Assembly (NCBI GenBank): GCA_902613595.1
Contig: CACMHY010000001.1
Coordinates: 744,001-808,000, forward strand
Source of the DNA: an uncultured Bacteroidota bacterium
Lineage (GTDB): Bacteria; Bacteroidota; Bacteroidia; Flavobacteriales; Flavobacteriaceae
DNA length: 64,000 bases
Direction of reading: 5' to 3'
Each line of letters starts with the position of its first letter. Within the stretch, counting starts at the first letter, position 1. The notes under the pieces were generated by a model. It saw nothing but the letters and a program-made list of their open reading frames with translations, did not search any database and had not been told where the DNA came from. Shown here piece by piece: positions 55,133 to 63,379 of this stretch. The translations under genes were made by a program, and so were the position numbers.

Positions 55133-55495
55133 ATCATCTTCAACCTCTTTCTTATCATCGTCTGCAGCTTCGAAAGTTGAGTTAGGAGGAACTGGTGGCA
55201 TTTCTGATGAGGTCTCAATTTGAAGAGTTTCAATTCTCCAGCCTTGAATAGAATTGAAATATTTAGTTTCACCCTCAGGATTTACCCATTCTCTTCCTCT
55301 TAGATTGATACCAATTTTAACATCTTGACCAACTTGATATGAATTCAGCAAGTCGCATTTATCTTGAATAAATTCTATAAGAATATTCTGTGGATATTGC
55401 TCTTCAGTTGTAACTACTAATTCCCTTTTCCTAAAACCATTATTACCATAAGTCTTGGTCTCATCAATCCACTTTATTTTACCTAGTACCTCCAT
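55121..55495 (-). CDS. DUF3127 family protein with an SSB-like acidic tip
   Basis: A 124-residue protein of the Bacteroidota DUF3127 family, an OB-like beta barrel of about 95 residues (VLGKIKWIDETKTYGNNGF, KRELVVTTEEQYPQ, NLRGREWVNPEGETKYFNSIQGW). The linker is Pro/Ser-rich and the protein ends DDLPF, an acidic-hydrophobic tip like that of single-stranded DNA-binding protein (DDDIPF). That suggests it can dock to SSB-binding repair proteins; the neighbouring tag gene makes a DNA-repair role attractive but unproven. The spacer to the next gene is 97 bp. Confidence 0.8.
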   Translation of the reverse strand: MEVLGKIKWIDETKTYGNNGFRKRELVVTTEEQYPQNILIEFIQDKCDLLNSYQVGQDVKIGINLRGREWVNPEGETKYFNSIQGWRIETLQIETSSEMPPVPPNSTFEAADDDKKEVEDDLPF

Positions 55496-55592
55496 AATTT
55501 AATTTATATATAAAAATAAAAAAAGTTTTGAGGCTAAAAGCAGGCTTTTGCACTATTTTGCTATATTAATCAAGTAGTTTAAGAACTTCATT

Positions 55593-56750
55593 ATGAAGCT
55601 ATCAAATAATTTCAATTTTAAAGCCAAGAATACTTGGTTAATTTTTGCTTTTATCCTTGTTATTTTGATTTTATGGAACACAAATGCTCTTTTCGATAGC
55701 TTAAGCCTGCAAGAAAGAAGTAAAATGGAATTGTGGGCAATGGCTCAAAAGGAATACATAAAAAACCCTTCTCCAAGCAATCTTGCATTTGAAGTACTTC
55801 AGCGCTCTGGAACCAATCCAATAATTCAAGTAGATGAATTTGATAAAATTATAGAATTTAGAAATATTGATTGGGATAATAAAAAAGAAGACTCAATAAA
55901 ACTTTACAAAATATTATCTCAGATAAAAAAAGAAAATGATCCTATAACTATTCAATACGAAAATGAAAAAGGTGAGTTAATAATTAATCAAAAATTATAT
56001 TATGGAAACTCCTCGATTCTTAAAAAACTTCAATATTACCCTCTTGCTTTATTATTGATAATTTTTCTTTTTGGAACAGTACTTTATTTTGTTTTAAAAA
56101 CTTCTCGAGTCGCCGAACAAAACAGACTTTGGGCAGCTATGGCAAAAGAAACGGCTCATCAATTAGGCACTCCATTAAGTTCAATGATGGGCTGGATATC
56201 ATTATTAAAAGAAAAAGAATCTCTACCAATTAAGGAAATAGAAAAAGATATTAAACGGCTTAATTTAATAAGTGACCGATTTTCAAAAGTAGGATCTATT
56301 CCTAGTCTCGAGTCTCAAGAAATTAATTGTGTAATAGAACAAACCACTTCATATCTTAAAAAAAGAAGTTCTGAGCATATTTTATTTGAAATTAAACTAC
56401 CAAAAAAGGAAGTTATATTGCCTTTCAATTCTCAATTAATAAGCTGGACACTTGAAAATTTAATAAAAAATGGAATTGATGCAATGAAAGGGAAGGGTAC
56501 ATTGAGCGTTCAAATGATTGAACAAAAAAGTAAAGTTGAAATAAATATTTGTGATTCAGGTATTGGAATAAAAGATGAACTTCTTCCGAGTATTTTTAAT
56601 CCAGGTTTTACTACAAAAGAACGTGGTTGGGGACTTGGTCTTTCTTTAGTAAAGAGAATTGTTGAGGATTTTCATAATGGGAAAATTACAGTAAATAAAA
56701 ACAGACAATCGCAAGGAACGTGTTTCCAAATTATTTTAAACAAATCGTAA
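55593..56750 (+). CDS. Sensor histidine kinase (orphan)
   Basis: A 385-residue membrane kinase: helix 1 at about 14-29, a small extracytoplasmic sensor domain (30-145), helix 2 at about 148-168, then the HisKA-type H-box ETAHQLGTPLSSMMG (His near 191). The N-box is LENLIKNGIDAM, G1 is CDSGIGIKDE and G2 is GWGLGLSLVK. All catalytic elements are present. There is no HAMP domain and no response-regulator gene in the window, so the partner is encoded elsewhere. The stimulus is unknown. Confidence 0.88.
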   Translation: MKLSNNFNFKAKNTWLIFAFILVILILWNTNALFDSLSLQERSKMELWAMAQKEYIKNPSPSNLAFEVLQRSGTNPIIQVDEFDKIIEFRNIDWDNKKEDSIKLYKILSQIKKENDPITIQYENEKGELIINQKLYYGNSSILKKLQYYPLALLLIIFLFGTVLYFVLKTSRVAEQNRLWAAMAKETAHQLGTPLSSMMGWISLLKEKESLPIKEIEKDIKRLNLISDRFSKVGSIPSLESQEINCVIEQTTSYLKKRSSEHILFEIKLPKKEVILPFNSQLISWTLENLIKNGIDAMKGKGTLSVQMIEQKSKVEINICDSGIGIKDELLPSIFNPGFTTKERGWGLGLSLVKRIVEDFHNGKITVNKNRQSQGTCFQIILNKS

Positions 56751-56754
56751 ATAA

Positions 56755-57150
56755 CTAAGGTTTGAAGTTTTGTGCTATTGAGTTTGCAATCTTTTGCATT
56801 TCACTATCACCAATTTTTACTTTTTTTTGGAAGCGCACATCATCCATCGTATTAATAGGGATCAAATGAATATGTGCATGTGGAACTTCTAGACCGACAA
56901 CTGACAATGCTATTCGCTTACATGGAATAACTTGTCTCATGGCTAAAGCCACTTTCCTTGAAAAAGAAAATAATCTATTATACTCTTCATTTGGCAAATC
57001 AAAGAGTTTATCTATAGGAAGTCTAGGAATACATAAAACATGCCCTTTTGAATTTGGATTAATATCAAGAAAAGCATAACAGTGACTGTCTTCTGCAACT
57101 TTATAACTAGGTATTTCTCCTGATATTATTTTACTAAATATTGACTCCAT
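56755..57150 (-). CDS. HIT family nucleotide-binding protein
   Basis: A 131-residue histidine-triad protein. The triad is H91, H93, H95 in VPHAHIHLIP, and the N-terminal part SIFSKIISGEIPSYKV is typical of the HINT/Hnt-like branch. It probably hydrolyses nucleoside phosphoramidates or acyl-adenylates. It follows greA by 2 bp, a conserved pairing in Bacteroidota, and ends 4 bp from the histidine kinase gene on the other strand. Confidence 0.92.
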   Translation of the reverse strand: MESIFSKIISGEIPSYKVAEDSHCYAFLDINPNSKGHVLCIPRLPIDKLFDLPNEEYNRLFSFSRKVALAMRQVIPCKRIALSVVGLEVPHAHIHLIPINTMDDVRFQKKVKIGDSEMQKIANSIAQNFKP

Positions 57151-57152
57151 AC

Positions 57153-57629
57153 TTAGTTTCGAGCTATTGAGACTATTTCAAGTTCGATACTTCCGTTCGG
57201 AACAGTAATAATTGCAATATCACCAATCTTCTTCCCTAATAAGCCTTTACCTATAGGTGAATCAACTGAAATTTTGCCTGACTTTAAGTCTGCTTCACTT
57301 TGTGCTACAAGTGTATATTTCATTTGTGCACCGTTGGCTTTATTTTTTACCTCAACAGTTGAAAGAACAAGTACTTTTGAAGTGTCTAATTCAGACTCAT
57401 TTATAATTCTTGCATTTGCTAAAGTGTTTTCAAGTTTGGCAATTTGCATTTCTAACATCCCTTGGGCTTCTTTAGCAGCGTCATATTCGGCGTTTTCACT
57501 TAAATCCCCTTTATCTCTTGCTTCAGCTATAGCCTGAGAAGCTTTAGGACGCTCAATATCCCTAAGCTTATCTAACTCTGCACGCAGTTTTTTTAGGCCT
57601 TCTTCTGTGTAGTAAGATACTTTACTCAT
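57153..57629 (-). CDS. greA: Transcription elongation factor GreA
   Basis: A 158-residue GreA: the N-terminal coiled coil (about 8-75, with ARDKGDLSENAEYDAAKEAQ carrying the acidic tip residues) and the C-terminal globular domain (ISVDSPIGKGLLGKKIGD). It rescues backtracked RNA polymerase by stimulating transcript cleavage. A TAnnTTTG promoter lies upstream, and its leader contains a strong 10-bp hairpin followed by Ts, which may attenuate it. Confidence 0.95.
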   Translation of the reverse strand: MSKVSYYTEEGLKKLRAELDKLRDIERPKASQAIAEARDKGDLSENAEYDAAKEAQGMLEMQIAKLENTLANARIINESELDTSKVLVLSTVEVKNKANGAQMKYTLVAQSEADLKSGKISVDSPIGKGLLGKKIGDIAIITVPNGSIELEIVSIARN

Positions 57630-57648
57630 GATTCATTCGTTATAAAAC

Positions 57649-57674
57649 AAAAATCCATCTTTAAATGGATTTTT
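57649..57674 (-). terminator. Attenuator-like hairpin in the greA leader
   Basis: The perfect 10-bp inverted repeat AAAAATCCAT / ATGGATTTTT with a 6-nt loop lies between the greA promoter (57678-57685) and ATG. Read on the minus strand it is followed by TTTTTGTTTT (stem-end plus tail), which resembles an intrinsic terminator. It may limit greA read-through or produce a short leader RNA, or it may simply protect the 5' end. Confidence 0.45.
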
Positions 57675-57677
57675 AAT

Positions 57678-57685
57678 CAAATATA
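57678..57685 (-). promoter_or_regulatory. TAnnTTTG -7 box of greA
   Basis: TATATTTG on the minus strand, 49 bp upstream of the greA ATG. Predicted transcription start is near 57672, so the leader begins with the hairpin. No clear -33 TTG is found at the ideal distance. Confidence 0.45.
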
Positions 57686-57690
57686 CACAA

Positions 57691-58146
57691 TTGAAACAAG
57701 TGACTAAAAAATTTGATTTTATCCAAAATGCAATTCTATTTCTCATCTTAATATTGGGCTGTAGTAAAGATCCCATTCAAAGAAATCCTTATTTAGCAGA
57801 TATTCGGTTCCAAAGAGATTTAAATCTATCTCTACCTCTGTATAATCAGCTAAATTTTGTTGGTGGGAGTATATTTATCCCAGAAATCGGGATTAAAGGA
57901 GTTATAGTTTTTAATCTAAGTGGAAGCACTTTTTTAGCTTGGGAAGCAACTTGTCCAAATCATGTTCCCGAATCCTGCTCAAAACTGGCTATTTCTGGAG
58001 TTTTAGCAGAATGTAGTTGTGAGAATTTTCAATACAGCCTTGCAACCGGTCAACTTTTAAATCCTAGTGAAAAACTGAATCCACCCAGAGATTTATTATT
58101 TTATCAAATTCAAAATTTTAATGGTATTTTAAGAATATCAAACTAA
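57691..58146 (+). CDS. Rieske-like lipoprotein with non-canonical cluster ligands
   Basis: A 151-residue lipoprotein (lipobox cysteine C24 in LILGCSKD). The body has the beta layout of a Rieske domain with ATCPNH near residue 87 and a CSCENFQYSLATGQLL block near 108-123. Canonical Rieske ligands are C-x-H and C-x2-H. Here the first pair reads C88-x2-H91 and the second C108-x-C110 with Glu/Asn where His should be, plus an extra C96. It is probably not a normal 2Fe-2S Rieske protein. The start is TTG at 57691 or GTG at 57700; neither is ATG. An outer-membrane-type gene follows after 11 bp. Confidence 0.65.
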   Translation: MKQVTKKFDFIQNAILFLILILGCSKDPIQRNPYLADIRFQRDLNLSLPLYNQLNFVGGSIFIPEIGIKGVIVFNLSGSTFLAWEATCPNHVPESCSKLAISGVLAECSCENFQYSLATGQLLNPSEKLNPPRDLLFYQIQNFNGILRISN

Positions 58147-58157
58147 GTCATTTATAG

Positions 58158-58931
58158 ATGTTTTTTAGTAAAAATTCAATATCAACAACTTTAAATATTT
58201 TTCTTTTTTTCATTTTTATATCTTGGAATTGTTTTGGCCAAATGCTGGAATTAGATTACTCGAAACAAAAACGAGAAGAAAGTAGTTTTAAAGTCCATTT
58301 AATTAGAACTGGAATAGTGGGAATAAGTAGTTTAAAACATTTGGATTTTACAGTAGAGGCTTTAAAACTTCGCTTTGATGCAAAAAAAGGTAGCCATATT
58401 GACTTCACCTTATATGGAACTCAAACCATATGGAATGGAAATCGTGAAAATTTGCTAAATACTTTTGATTTTTTAATGAATCCTATTGGCGGAGACATTA
58501 ATTCAAACATTTTCTTTACTTATCCTCTTTCAAATAAGGATCTTAAAAATTCTAAAATTGGTTTAAGTATCGGTAAAAAATGGATTCAAGGACAACCGCT
58601 ACCGAACTTCCAGAATAATTCATTTTTTGATAATTATGGGCGTTTTGGATTTATATATCAAAGTACAATAGCCGAAGATCCTATTAATAATAGTAGCCTA
58701 TATTTTTGGACGTTCCCGTCTCTAATAATGCATCAAGGAACAGCAGAAAGTAGACGTCAATTTCTTAACAACAATCTAGATACATTCGCATATGGGTATG
58801 CGATTGAACTGGGATTAGAATATAATACTCAATTAAAAGTCACTCTTCTAGGTCAGCAAATTCTCAATGCCGAACCTGGAGGGGGTTTTGATCAGTTTGT
58901 TGCTCGTTTAATCTTAGGTTATCGTTTTTAA
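58158..58931 (+). CDS. Predicted outer-membrane beta-barrel protein of unknown function
   Basis: A 257-residue protein with a signal peptide (about 1-28, ending CFGQM). Alternating hydrophobic beta strands follow with aromatic girdle residues, and the C-terminus is YRF, the usual final Phe for Bam-dependent barrels. I do not recognise the family. It is co-transcribed with the Rieske-like lipoprotein, 11 bp upstream, so the two may act together at the outer membrane. It overlaps the convergent TonB receptor by 4 bp. Confidence 0.68.
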   Translation: MFFSKNSISTTLNIFLFFIFISWNCFGQMLELDYSKQKREESSFKVHLIRTGIVGISSLKHLDFTVEALKLRFDAKKGSHIDFTLYGTQTIWNGNRENLLNTFDFLMNPIGGDINSNIFFTYPLSNKDLKNSKIGLSIGKKWIQGQPLPNFQNNSFFDNYGRFGFIYQSTIAEDPINNSSLYFWTFPSLIMHQGTAESRRQFLNNNLDTFAYGYAIELGLEYNTQLKVTLLGQQILNAEPGGGFDQFVARLILGYRF

Positions 58932-61153
58932 AACTTGATCATAAGTCCCGTGAGGAAGTTTATTCCTGCTTGGGGATAAAATCCTGCACCTTCAATAGTT
59001 GTAATTTTACCTGGTGCTGACCATGTATCATTATATGTGTAGAAATATCCATTTGACTCATACTGCTTATTTAAGAGGTTATTTATAAGGAATGAGAACT
59101 GAATTTCTTTTAGTAACTTATTTGGCCTCCACACATATGAAATGTTTAGATCATTTATAAAATAAGAGGGAAGAATCGAGTTTTCAGAATCTATATTCCC
59201 CATATATTGCTTTCCAACAAATTTTGACAATAATGTAATTTGAAAATTTGTTGAAGCTGCATAAGTTAGTGAGCTTCCTGAAATCAAGTTTGGTGAATAA
59301 GCTAACTGCGTTTTACCTAAATCAACCAACTGCCCATCCCTTTCAAAAATAAAATCTAAATTTTGATTACTACTTAAAGCTAGGTTTGGTTGCCACACCC
59401 AATTCGGAAGAAGCTTCATTTTAAACTCTAATTCTAACCCAACACGTCTGCTTTTACCGACATTTTGTCGAATTGGAGCACCTACTTCATCAATTGCACC
59501 CGTCAAAACTAATTGATCTTTATATTCCATCCAGTATAAGTTTGCCTGTGCTTGCATCTTTGTAGTTTTTATTCTCCATCCCAACTCAAAGTCGTCCAAC
59601 TTTTCAGGTTTAGGGTTTCCATTTTCATAATCAGTTCTGTTTGGCTCCCGATGAGCTTTTGCATAAGATGCATAAAGCTTTTGCCTATTAGATATTGTAT
59701 ATGTTAAACCTGCTTTCGGGTTAAAAAATAAAAAATTGTCATTAACTGAAAAAGAACTAGGACCTGCAATTTCTCCTGACACTTCATAGTTAATGGAGCG
59801 AAGTTGAAAATCAATAAATCCAGACAAAGGCCCAATTACAACTTGATTTACTTTTGCAAATAAACTCCCTTCCGTTTTAATTCCTTGATTCTCATAAAAT
59901 CGATGGTTGGGAAGCGCTTCTCCCAAGCTTTGCCCCCATATAAGATTTCCAAAATGGTCACCAACATACCTGCTGGCTAAACTACCAAGGTTAAACTCAG
60001 AATTTTCCTTTTTATAATTTAAAGCGAAAGTCAAAACATAATAATCATTATCTAACCATTTCTGGCTTATATTTTCTGATGAGCTGACAATCTTTTCTCC
60101 AACTTGAAAAGGTGAAAGTTGAAGATAATTGAAACTAGTATCACCACCAAAACTTATGTTTTCGTTGTACCAAAGATCATTATACTCTTCATAAAATCCG
60201 CTTCCGTGAGTATAATTTAACCCTAAAGCAAAGTCCCAATACTGACTTAAGCTCTGGTTCCAATGGAACTGGTAATGTTCCTGAGAGTAGTTGTCTACTT
60301 GATTATCATAAAATGAAAAACGATTACCATTTCCATCATAAATTTCCCCTGCAGGATTATAGGTTCTGTTTAATTCTAATGTAGAGGGATCAACTCCATA
60401 CCAAGACTGGTAGGTTATCTCTTTACCTCCAAAGAATAGTGCTTTTAAAAGTGTATTTTCGTCTCTAAATACCCCCTGGAAAAAATATGCATCCAAATCT
60501 GAAGAAGCTCTATCAATATATCCATCAGAATTAATCTGAGATAATCTTCCTGAAAAAGTAAAACTATTGTTAAGCTCCCCTGAAGAAAATTGCAGTGTAT
60601 TTTTTAAAGTATTAAAACTTCCTACACTAGAAGCAAGTGATGCAAAAGCTTCTTTTTTTACAGAATCTGTTTGCAAATTTAAACTCGCTCCAAATGCAGA
60701 AGATCCATTTGTTGAAGTCCCCACTCCTCTTTGTAGTTGAATTGATTCTACTGAAGAAGCAAAATCAGGCAAATTTACCCAGAAAGTTCCTTGAGATTCT
60801 GAATCATTATATGGTATACCATTAATTGTAACATTGACTCTTGTTGCATCACTCCCTCGGACACGAATGCCAGTATATCCTATTCCTGCTCCCGCATCAC
60901 TTGTTGTAACAACTCCAGGTAAATAATTAAGTAATATTGGGATGTCTTGTCCTAAATTTCTAGGTGCTAAGTCTTGCCTACTTACATTAGTAAAAGTGAC
61001 TGGAATGTCATCTTTTGCCCGAATTCCAGTTAGTAAAACCTCTTCCAAACTAATTGTTGTAAGAGAATCTTTAATTGACTCTGAGCTTGGCTGTTGAGCT
61101 AAAAGCACAGATGCATTAAAAATTAAAAAAAAACTTAATCGTATAGTTTTCAT
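58928..61153 (-). CDS. TonB-dependent outer membrane receptor under TPP riboswitch control
   Basis: A 741-residue TonB-dependent receptor. It has a signal peptide (1-19), a plug domain (about 40-165; IRVRGSDATRVNVTINGIPYND is typical) and a 22-strand barrel ending in a C-terminal Phe (LMIKF). The upstream TPP aptamer indicates that it takes up thiamine, a phosphate ester or a precursor moiety, not iron. Together with the PnuC-like, kinase and DUF4301 genes upstream it forms a candidate vitamin-uptake module. Energy comes from TonB-ExbBD. No carboxypeptidase-like N-terminal extension is present. Confidence 0.88.
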   Translation of the reverse strand: MKTIRLSFFLIFNASVLLAQQPSSESIKDSLTTISLEEVLLTGIRAKDDIPVTFTNVSRQDLAPRNLGQDIPILLNYLPGVVTTSDAGAGIGYTGIRVRGSDATRVNVTINGIPYNDSESQGTFWVNLPDFASSVESIQLQRGVGTSTNGSSAFGASLNLQTDSVKKEAFASLASSVGSFNTLKNTLQFSSGELNNSFTFSGRLSQINSDGYIDRASSDLDAYFFQGVFRDENTLLKALFFGGKEITYQSWYGVDPSTLELNRTYNPAGEIYDGNGNRFSFYDNQVDNYSQEHYQFHWNQSLSQYWDFALGLNYTHGSGFYEEYNDLWYNENISFGGDTSFNYLQLSPFQVGEKIVSSSENISQKWLDNDYYVLTFALNYKKENSEFNLGSLASRYVGDHFGNLIWGQSLGEALPNHRFYENQGIKTEGSLFAKVNQVVIGPLSGFIDFQLRSINYEVSGEIAGPSSFSVNDNFLFFNPKAGLTYTISNRQKLYASYAKAHREPNRTDYENGNPKPEKLDDFELGWRIKTTKMQAQANLYWMEYKDQLVLTGAIDEVGAPIRQNVGKSRRVGLELEFKMKLLPNWVWQPNLALSSNQNLDFIFERDGQLVDLGKTQLAYSPNLISGSSLTYAASTNFQITLLSKFVGKQYMGNIDSENSILPSYFINDLNISYVWRPNKLLKEIQFSFLINNLLNKQYESNGYFYTYNDTWSAPGKITTIEGAGFYPQAGINFLTGLMIKF

Positions 61154-61173
61154 TTGAATAAATTAATTCAAAT
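61152..61173 (-). promoter_or_regulatory. Start-codon hairpin behind the TPP aptamer
   Basis: ATTTGAAT (61173-61166) and ATTCAAAT (61159-61152) form a perfect 8-bp inverted repeat with loop TAATTT. The second arm contains the first two bases of the receptor start codon (61153-61151), so the fold would hide it. Adjacent CCCCTTTT (61181-61174) can pair with AAAGGGG of the aptamer (61280-61274). Together they form a plausible translational expression platform. Confidence 0.5.
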
Positions 61174-61211
61174 AAAAGGGGCGATTATTTGGTGTTAAAA
61201 ATTAAATTTTA

Positions 61212-61287
61212 TTAATCCCTTGGCAGCATTACCCGCCCAGGTTCAATGGGTATGATCTCAGCCATTAACGGCACCCCTTTGAGATTG
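61212..61287 (-). promoter_or_regulatory. TPP (THI-box) riboswitch aptamer
   Basis: On the minus strand the conserved thi-box words appear in order: GGGGTGCC, GGCTGAGAT, ATACCC, TGAACCTGGGCGGGTAATG, CTGCCAAGGGA. P2 (GGGGT with ATACCC), P4 and P5, and the CTGAGA pyrimidine-sensing loop are intact, and the outer P1 is AATC/GATT. It lies between DUF4301 and the TonB receptor, about 60 bases before the receptor ATG. A weak promoter-like TAATTTTA is at 61292-61299. Confidence 0.93.
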
Positions 61288-61310
61288 TCTATAAAATTAA
61301 TTAAAAATTT

Positions 61311-62816
61311 CTATCTAATTAAATCTATTACCGATTTAACTGGATTAAATGTTTTAGAAGGAAGTTGAATAAAAATTGTATTCCACTCTGCCATTCCTCC
61401 ATTCCATAAACCCGGCCATTCAAGAATTTTGATTGGTTTATTTTTAAATATTTTTTTGCTTATCATGGCCCTTTTTTCGTCTCTAAAATCCAAAAGAGAA
61501 TATTTATCTCCTTTATGATCAGTTATTCCACAAACCATAATTACTGGGTTAAAATGAGTGCTAGAGTGTATTGCATTTTTATGTTCTTCAATACTTTGGT
61601 CAAATTCAACTCCTTCAATTATTTGAAGGCTTTGACCTCTTAAATCATTTTTCCAGAACGGCCCACCACCAGTAGCACCTTTGTTTGGTATCATACCACA
61701 AATACGAATAGGGCGATGTAAATAGTCGTAAAGCACTTCATACAATGGCTTGCTTTCTACCTTATAATTATATTCTGGATCAAAATTTTCTCTAATAAAT
61801 TTAATTATAGGGTTAGGATCTAGCTCTTTTTTTAATTGTTCTAAATTATTTAGATGCTCAAAAAGATCTTTTTGAATCATCAGGAGTTTTCCCGCTAAAA
61901 TCCTCATCCATTCTTCTCCAATTTTATTTGATTTGCCAAGGAGAATATTATCTATATTTTTTATCCAGATGCAATCTGCATCTAAAAGATTTATATTTTC
62001 TAACAAAGAGCCGTGTCCTCCTTTTCTAAATTCAATATTGCCTTGCTCATTGCGTACTAAAAAATTCTTTCGATCTATAAATGGTGTATCTGTAAGACGG
62101 TTCTGGTGGGAGTATTGAACATCAAAAGAAACCTGATGCGTACTATTTAATTTTTTCTTAAAAGAATCTAAAGATTTGTCAAATAGTTCCCTATGATTTT
62201 TATCAATTGTTAAATGAAGAGGAATTAAATTTTTCTGATCACTTAGGTTTATCACCTCAATTAATTGGGCTTCAAATGGTGTCCATTCTTGAGCATTTTT
62301 ATCAATAAAAAAGGGAATTAAGGCCTTTGGAAAGGTTTCATATTTAGATAAAATCTCATTAATAAATTTTTTTAAAAATAAGTTTGAATACATCATTTCT
62401 TCATCAATTTGTCCTGAGAGTGATGAAAAAATAGATTCAAAAAATGGTAGCTTTTTAAATTGTTTTTTGAGCCTTTGAATAACTGAGCCTTCTTCCGATT
62501 CAAAATATTTTAATAAGTCGAAATTCGGTTGCTCAATTGCTTCAATATAATTTTGGAGTGATGAAAACATTCGACTTGCTACACCAGAGGCAGGTACAAA
62601 TTTAATCCATCTTTTTTTGTCTGAATTAGTGTTAAAATATTTTAAGGCGTTATTTTTTTCTTTAGTATCCATTTCTAATATTCCATCCCCAATTATTGCA
62701 GGGCGGATACCAGAAATTTTAATTTTTCCCCCCACCAAATGCTCATATTGCCTTTTTATGAGCTCTAATGATCTGCCATCTGCTTTTATGCTATCAAAAT
62801 CTTTTTCAGTAATCAT
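61311..62816 (-). CDS. DUF4301 family protein
   Basis: A 501-residue soluble protein of the Bacteroidota DUF4301 family. Recognisable conserved stretches are KFVPASGVASRMF near residues 70-85, LRKGGHGSLLENINLLDADCIWIKN in the middle, and RICGMIPNKGATGGGPFW. The text near GHGSLLENI and IKNIDN resembles a sugar-nucleotidyltransferase fold with an Asp pair, but I cannot assign the substrate. It overlaps the kinase gene by 4 bp and is followed at 20 bp by the TPP riboswitch. A role in handling the imported nucleoside-like ligand is inference. Confidence 0.75.
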   Translation of the reverse strand: MITEKDFDSIKADGRSLELIKRQYEHLVGGKIKISGIRPAIIGDGILEMDTKEKNNALKYFNTNSDKKRWIKFVPASGVASRMFSSLQNYIEAIEQPNFDLLKYFESEEGSVIQRLKKQFKKLPFFESIFSSLSGQIDEEMMYSNLFLKKFINEILSKYETFPKALIPFFIDKNAQEWTPFEAQLIEVINLSDQKNLIPLHLTIDKNHRELFDKSLDSFKKKLNSTHQVSFDVQYSHQNRLTDTPFIDRKNFLVRNEQGNIEFRKGGHGSLLENINLLDADCIWIKNIDNILLGKSNKIGEEWMRILAGKLLMIQKDLFEHLNNLEQLKKELDPNPIIKFIRENFDPEYNYKVESKPLYEVLYDYLHRPIRICGMIPNKGATGGGPFWKNDLRGQSLQIIEGVEFDQSIEEHKNAIHSSTHFNPVIMVCGITDHKGDKYSLLDFRDEKRAMISKKIFKNKPIKILEWPGLWNGGMAEWNTIFIQLPSKTFNPVKSVIDLIR

Positions 62817-63379
62817 TTATTCGATCTTAGTTCATTCAAAACTTTTTTTGCCTTGTTTATTCTTTCTTTAACTGTCCCTTTTAATATAGTATAGGGTAAT
62901 CTTTTAATTTCTAACAATTTTTTGAAAGACTCAAACATTTCTTCTCTGTTGTTTGGTCTGTCTCTTAAATCATCTCCTTGCCAGGGGATATCAATTGCAG
63001 TTAAAAAATAATAATCATATTGAAAAATCTTAGAATATTTTTCAATTTCAGGTGGACAATACCCGTCAAAATGTGTTTCTGCCCAAATTTTTGTAACTAA
63101 AATGTTAGTATCGCAGAAAACAAATTTATTAGCACTTCTTATTGCCTCATTCTCCAACTTAATCTGACCTCTTACTATTAGAGATAAATCATTTAGGTTG
63201 CAAACCTCTTTTTTTTTATCCCATTTTTCTTGAAGATAATTTCTTGCATATTCTGATACCCAAGAAGTATTGTATATAGCTGCTAGAGTTTTTGCTAAAG
63301 TAGTTTTACCAGAAGACTCAGGGCCATAAAGAACAATTTTTAAACAATCTGTTTTTTTTTGTAGTATATCTTTAACCAT
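62813..63379 (-). CDS. NadR-like AAA-type small-molecule kinase
   Basis: A 188-residue P-loop protein. Walker A is GPESSGKTT (19-27), the Walker B-like strand is FVFCDTNIL, and the lid contains DDLRDRPNNREEM. This is the NadR ribosylnicotinamide-kinase-domain family without the N-terminal adenylyltransferase. It overlaps the PnuC gene by 40 bp and DUF4301 by 4 bp. The obvious roles are phosphorylating nicotinamide riboside imported by PnuC or, given the TPP switch downstream, thiamine to TMP for ThiL. The first is the better-known chemistry; the second is inference. Confidence 0.8.
   Translation of the reverse strand: MVKDILQKKTDCLKIVLYGPESSGKTTLAKTLAAIYNTSWVSEYARNYLQEKWDKKKEVCNLNDLSLIVRGQIKLENEAIRSANKFVFCDTNILVTKIWAETHFDGYCPPEIEKYSKIFQYDYYFLTAIDIPWQGDDLRDRPNNREEMFESFKKLLEIKRLPYTILKGTVKERINKAKKVLNELRSNK

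Noticed and set aside
61190-61290. GTTCAATGGG-type word as part of a tRNA gene
   Set aside because: The surrounding GGGGTGCC, CTGAGA and AAGGGA blocks form a TPP aptamer; there is no acceptor stem or anticodon arm.
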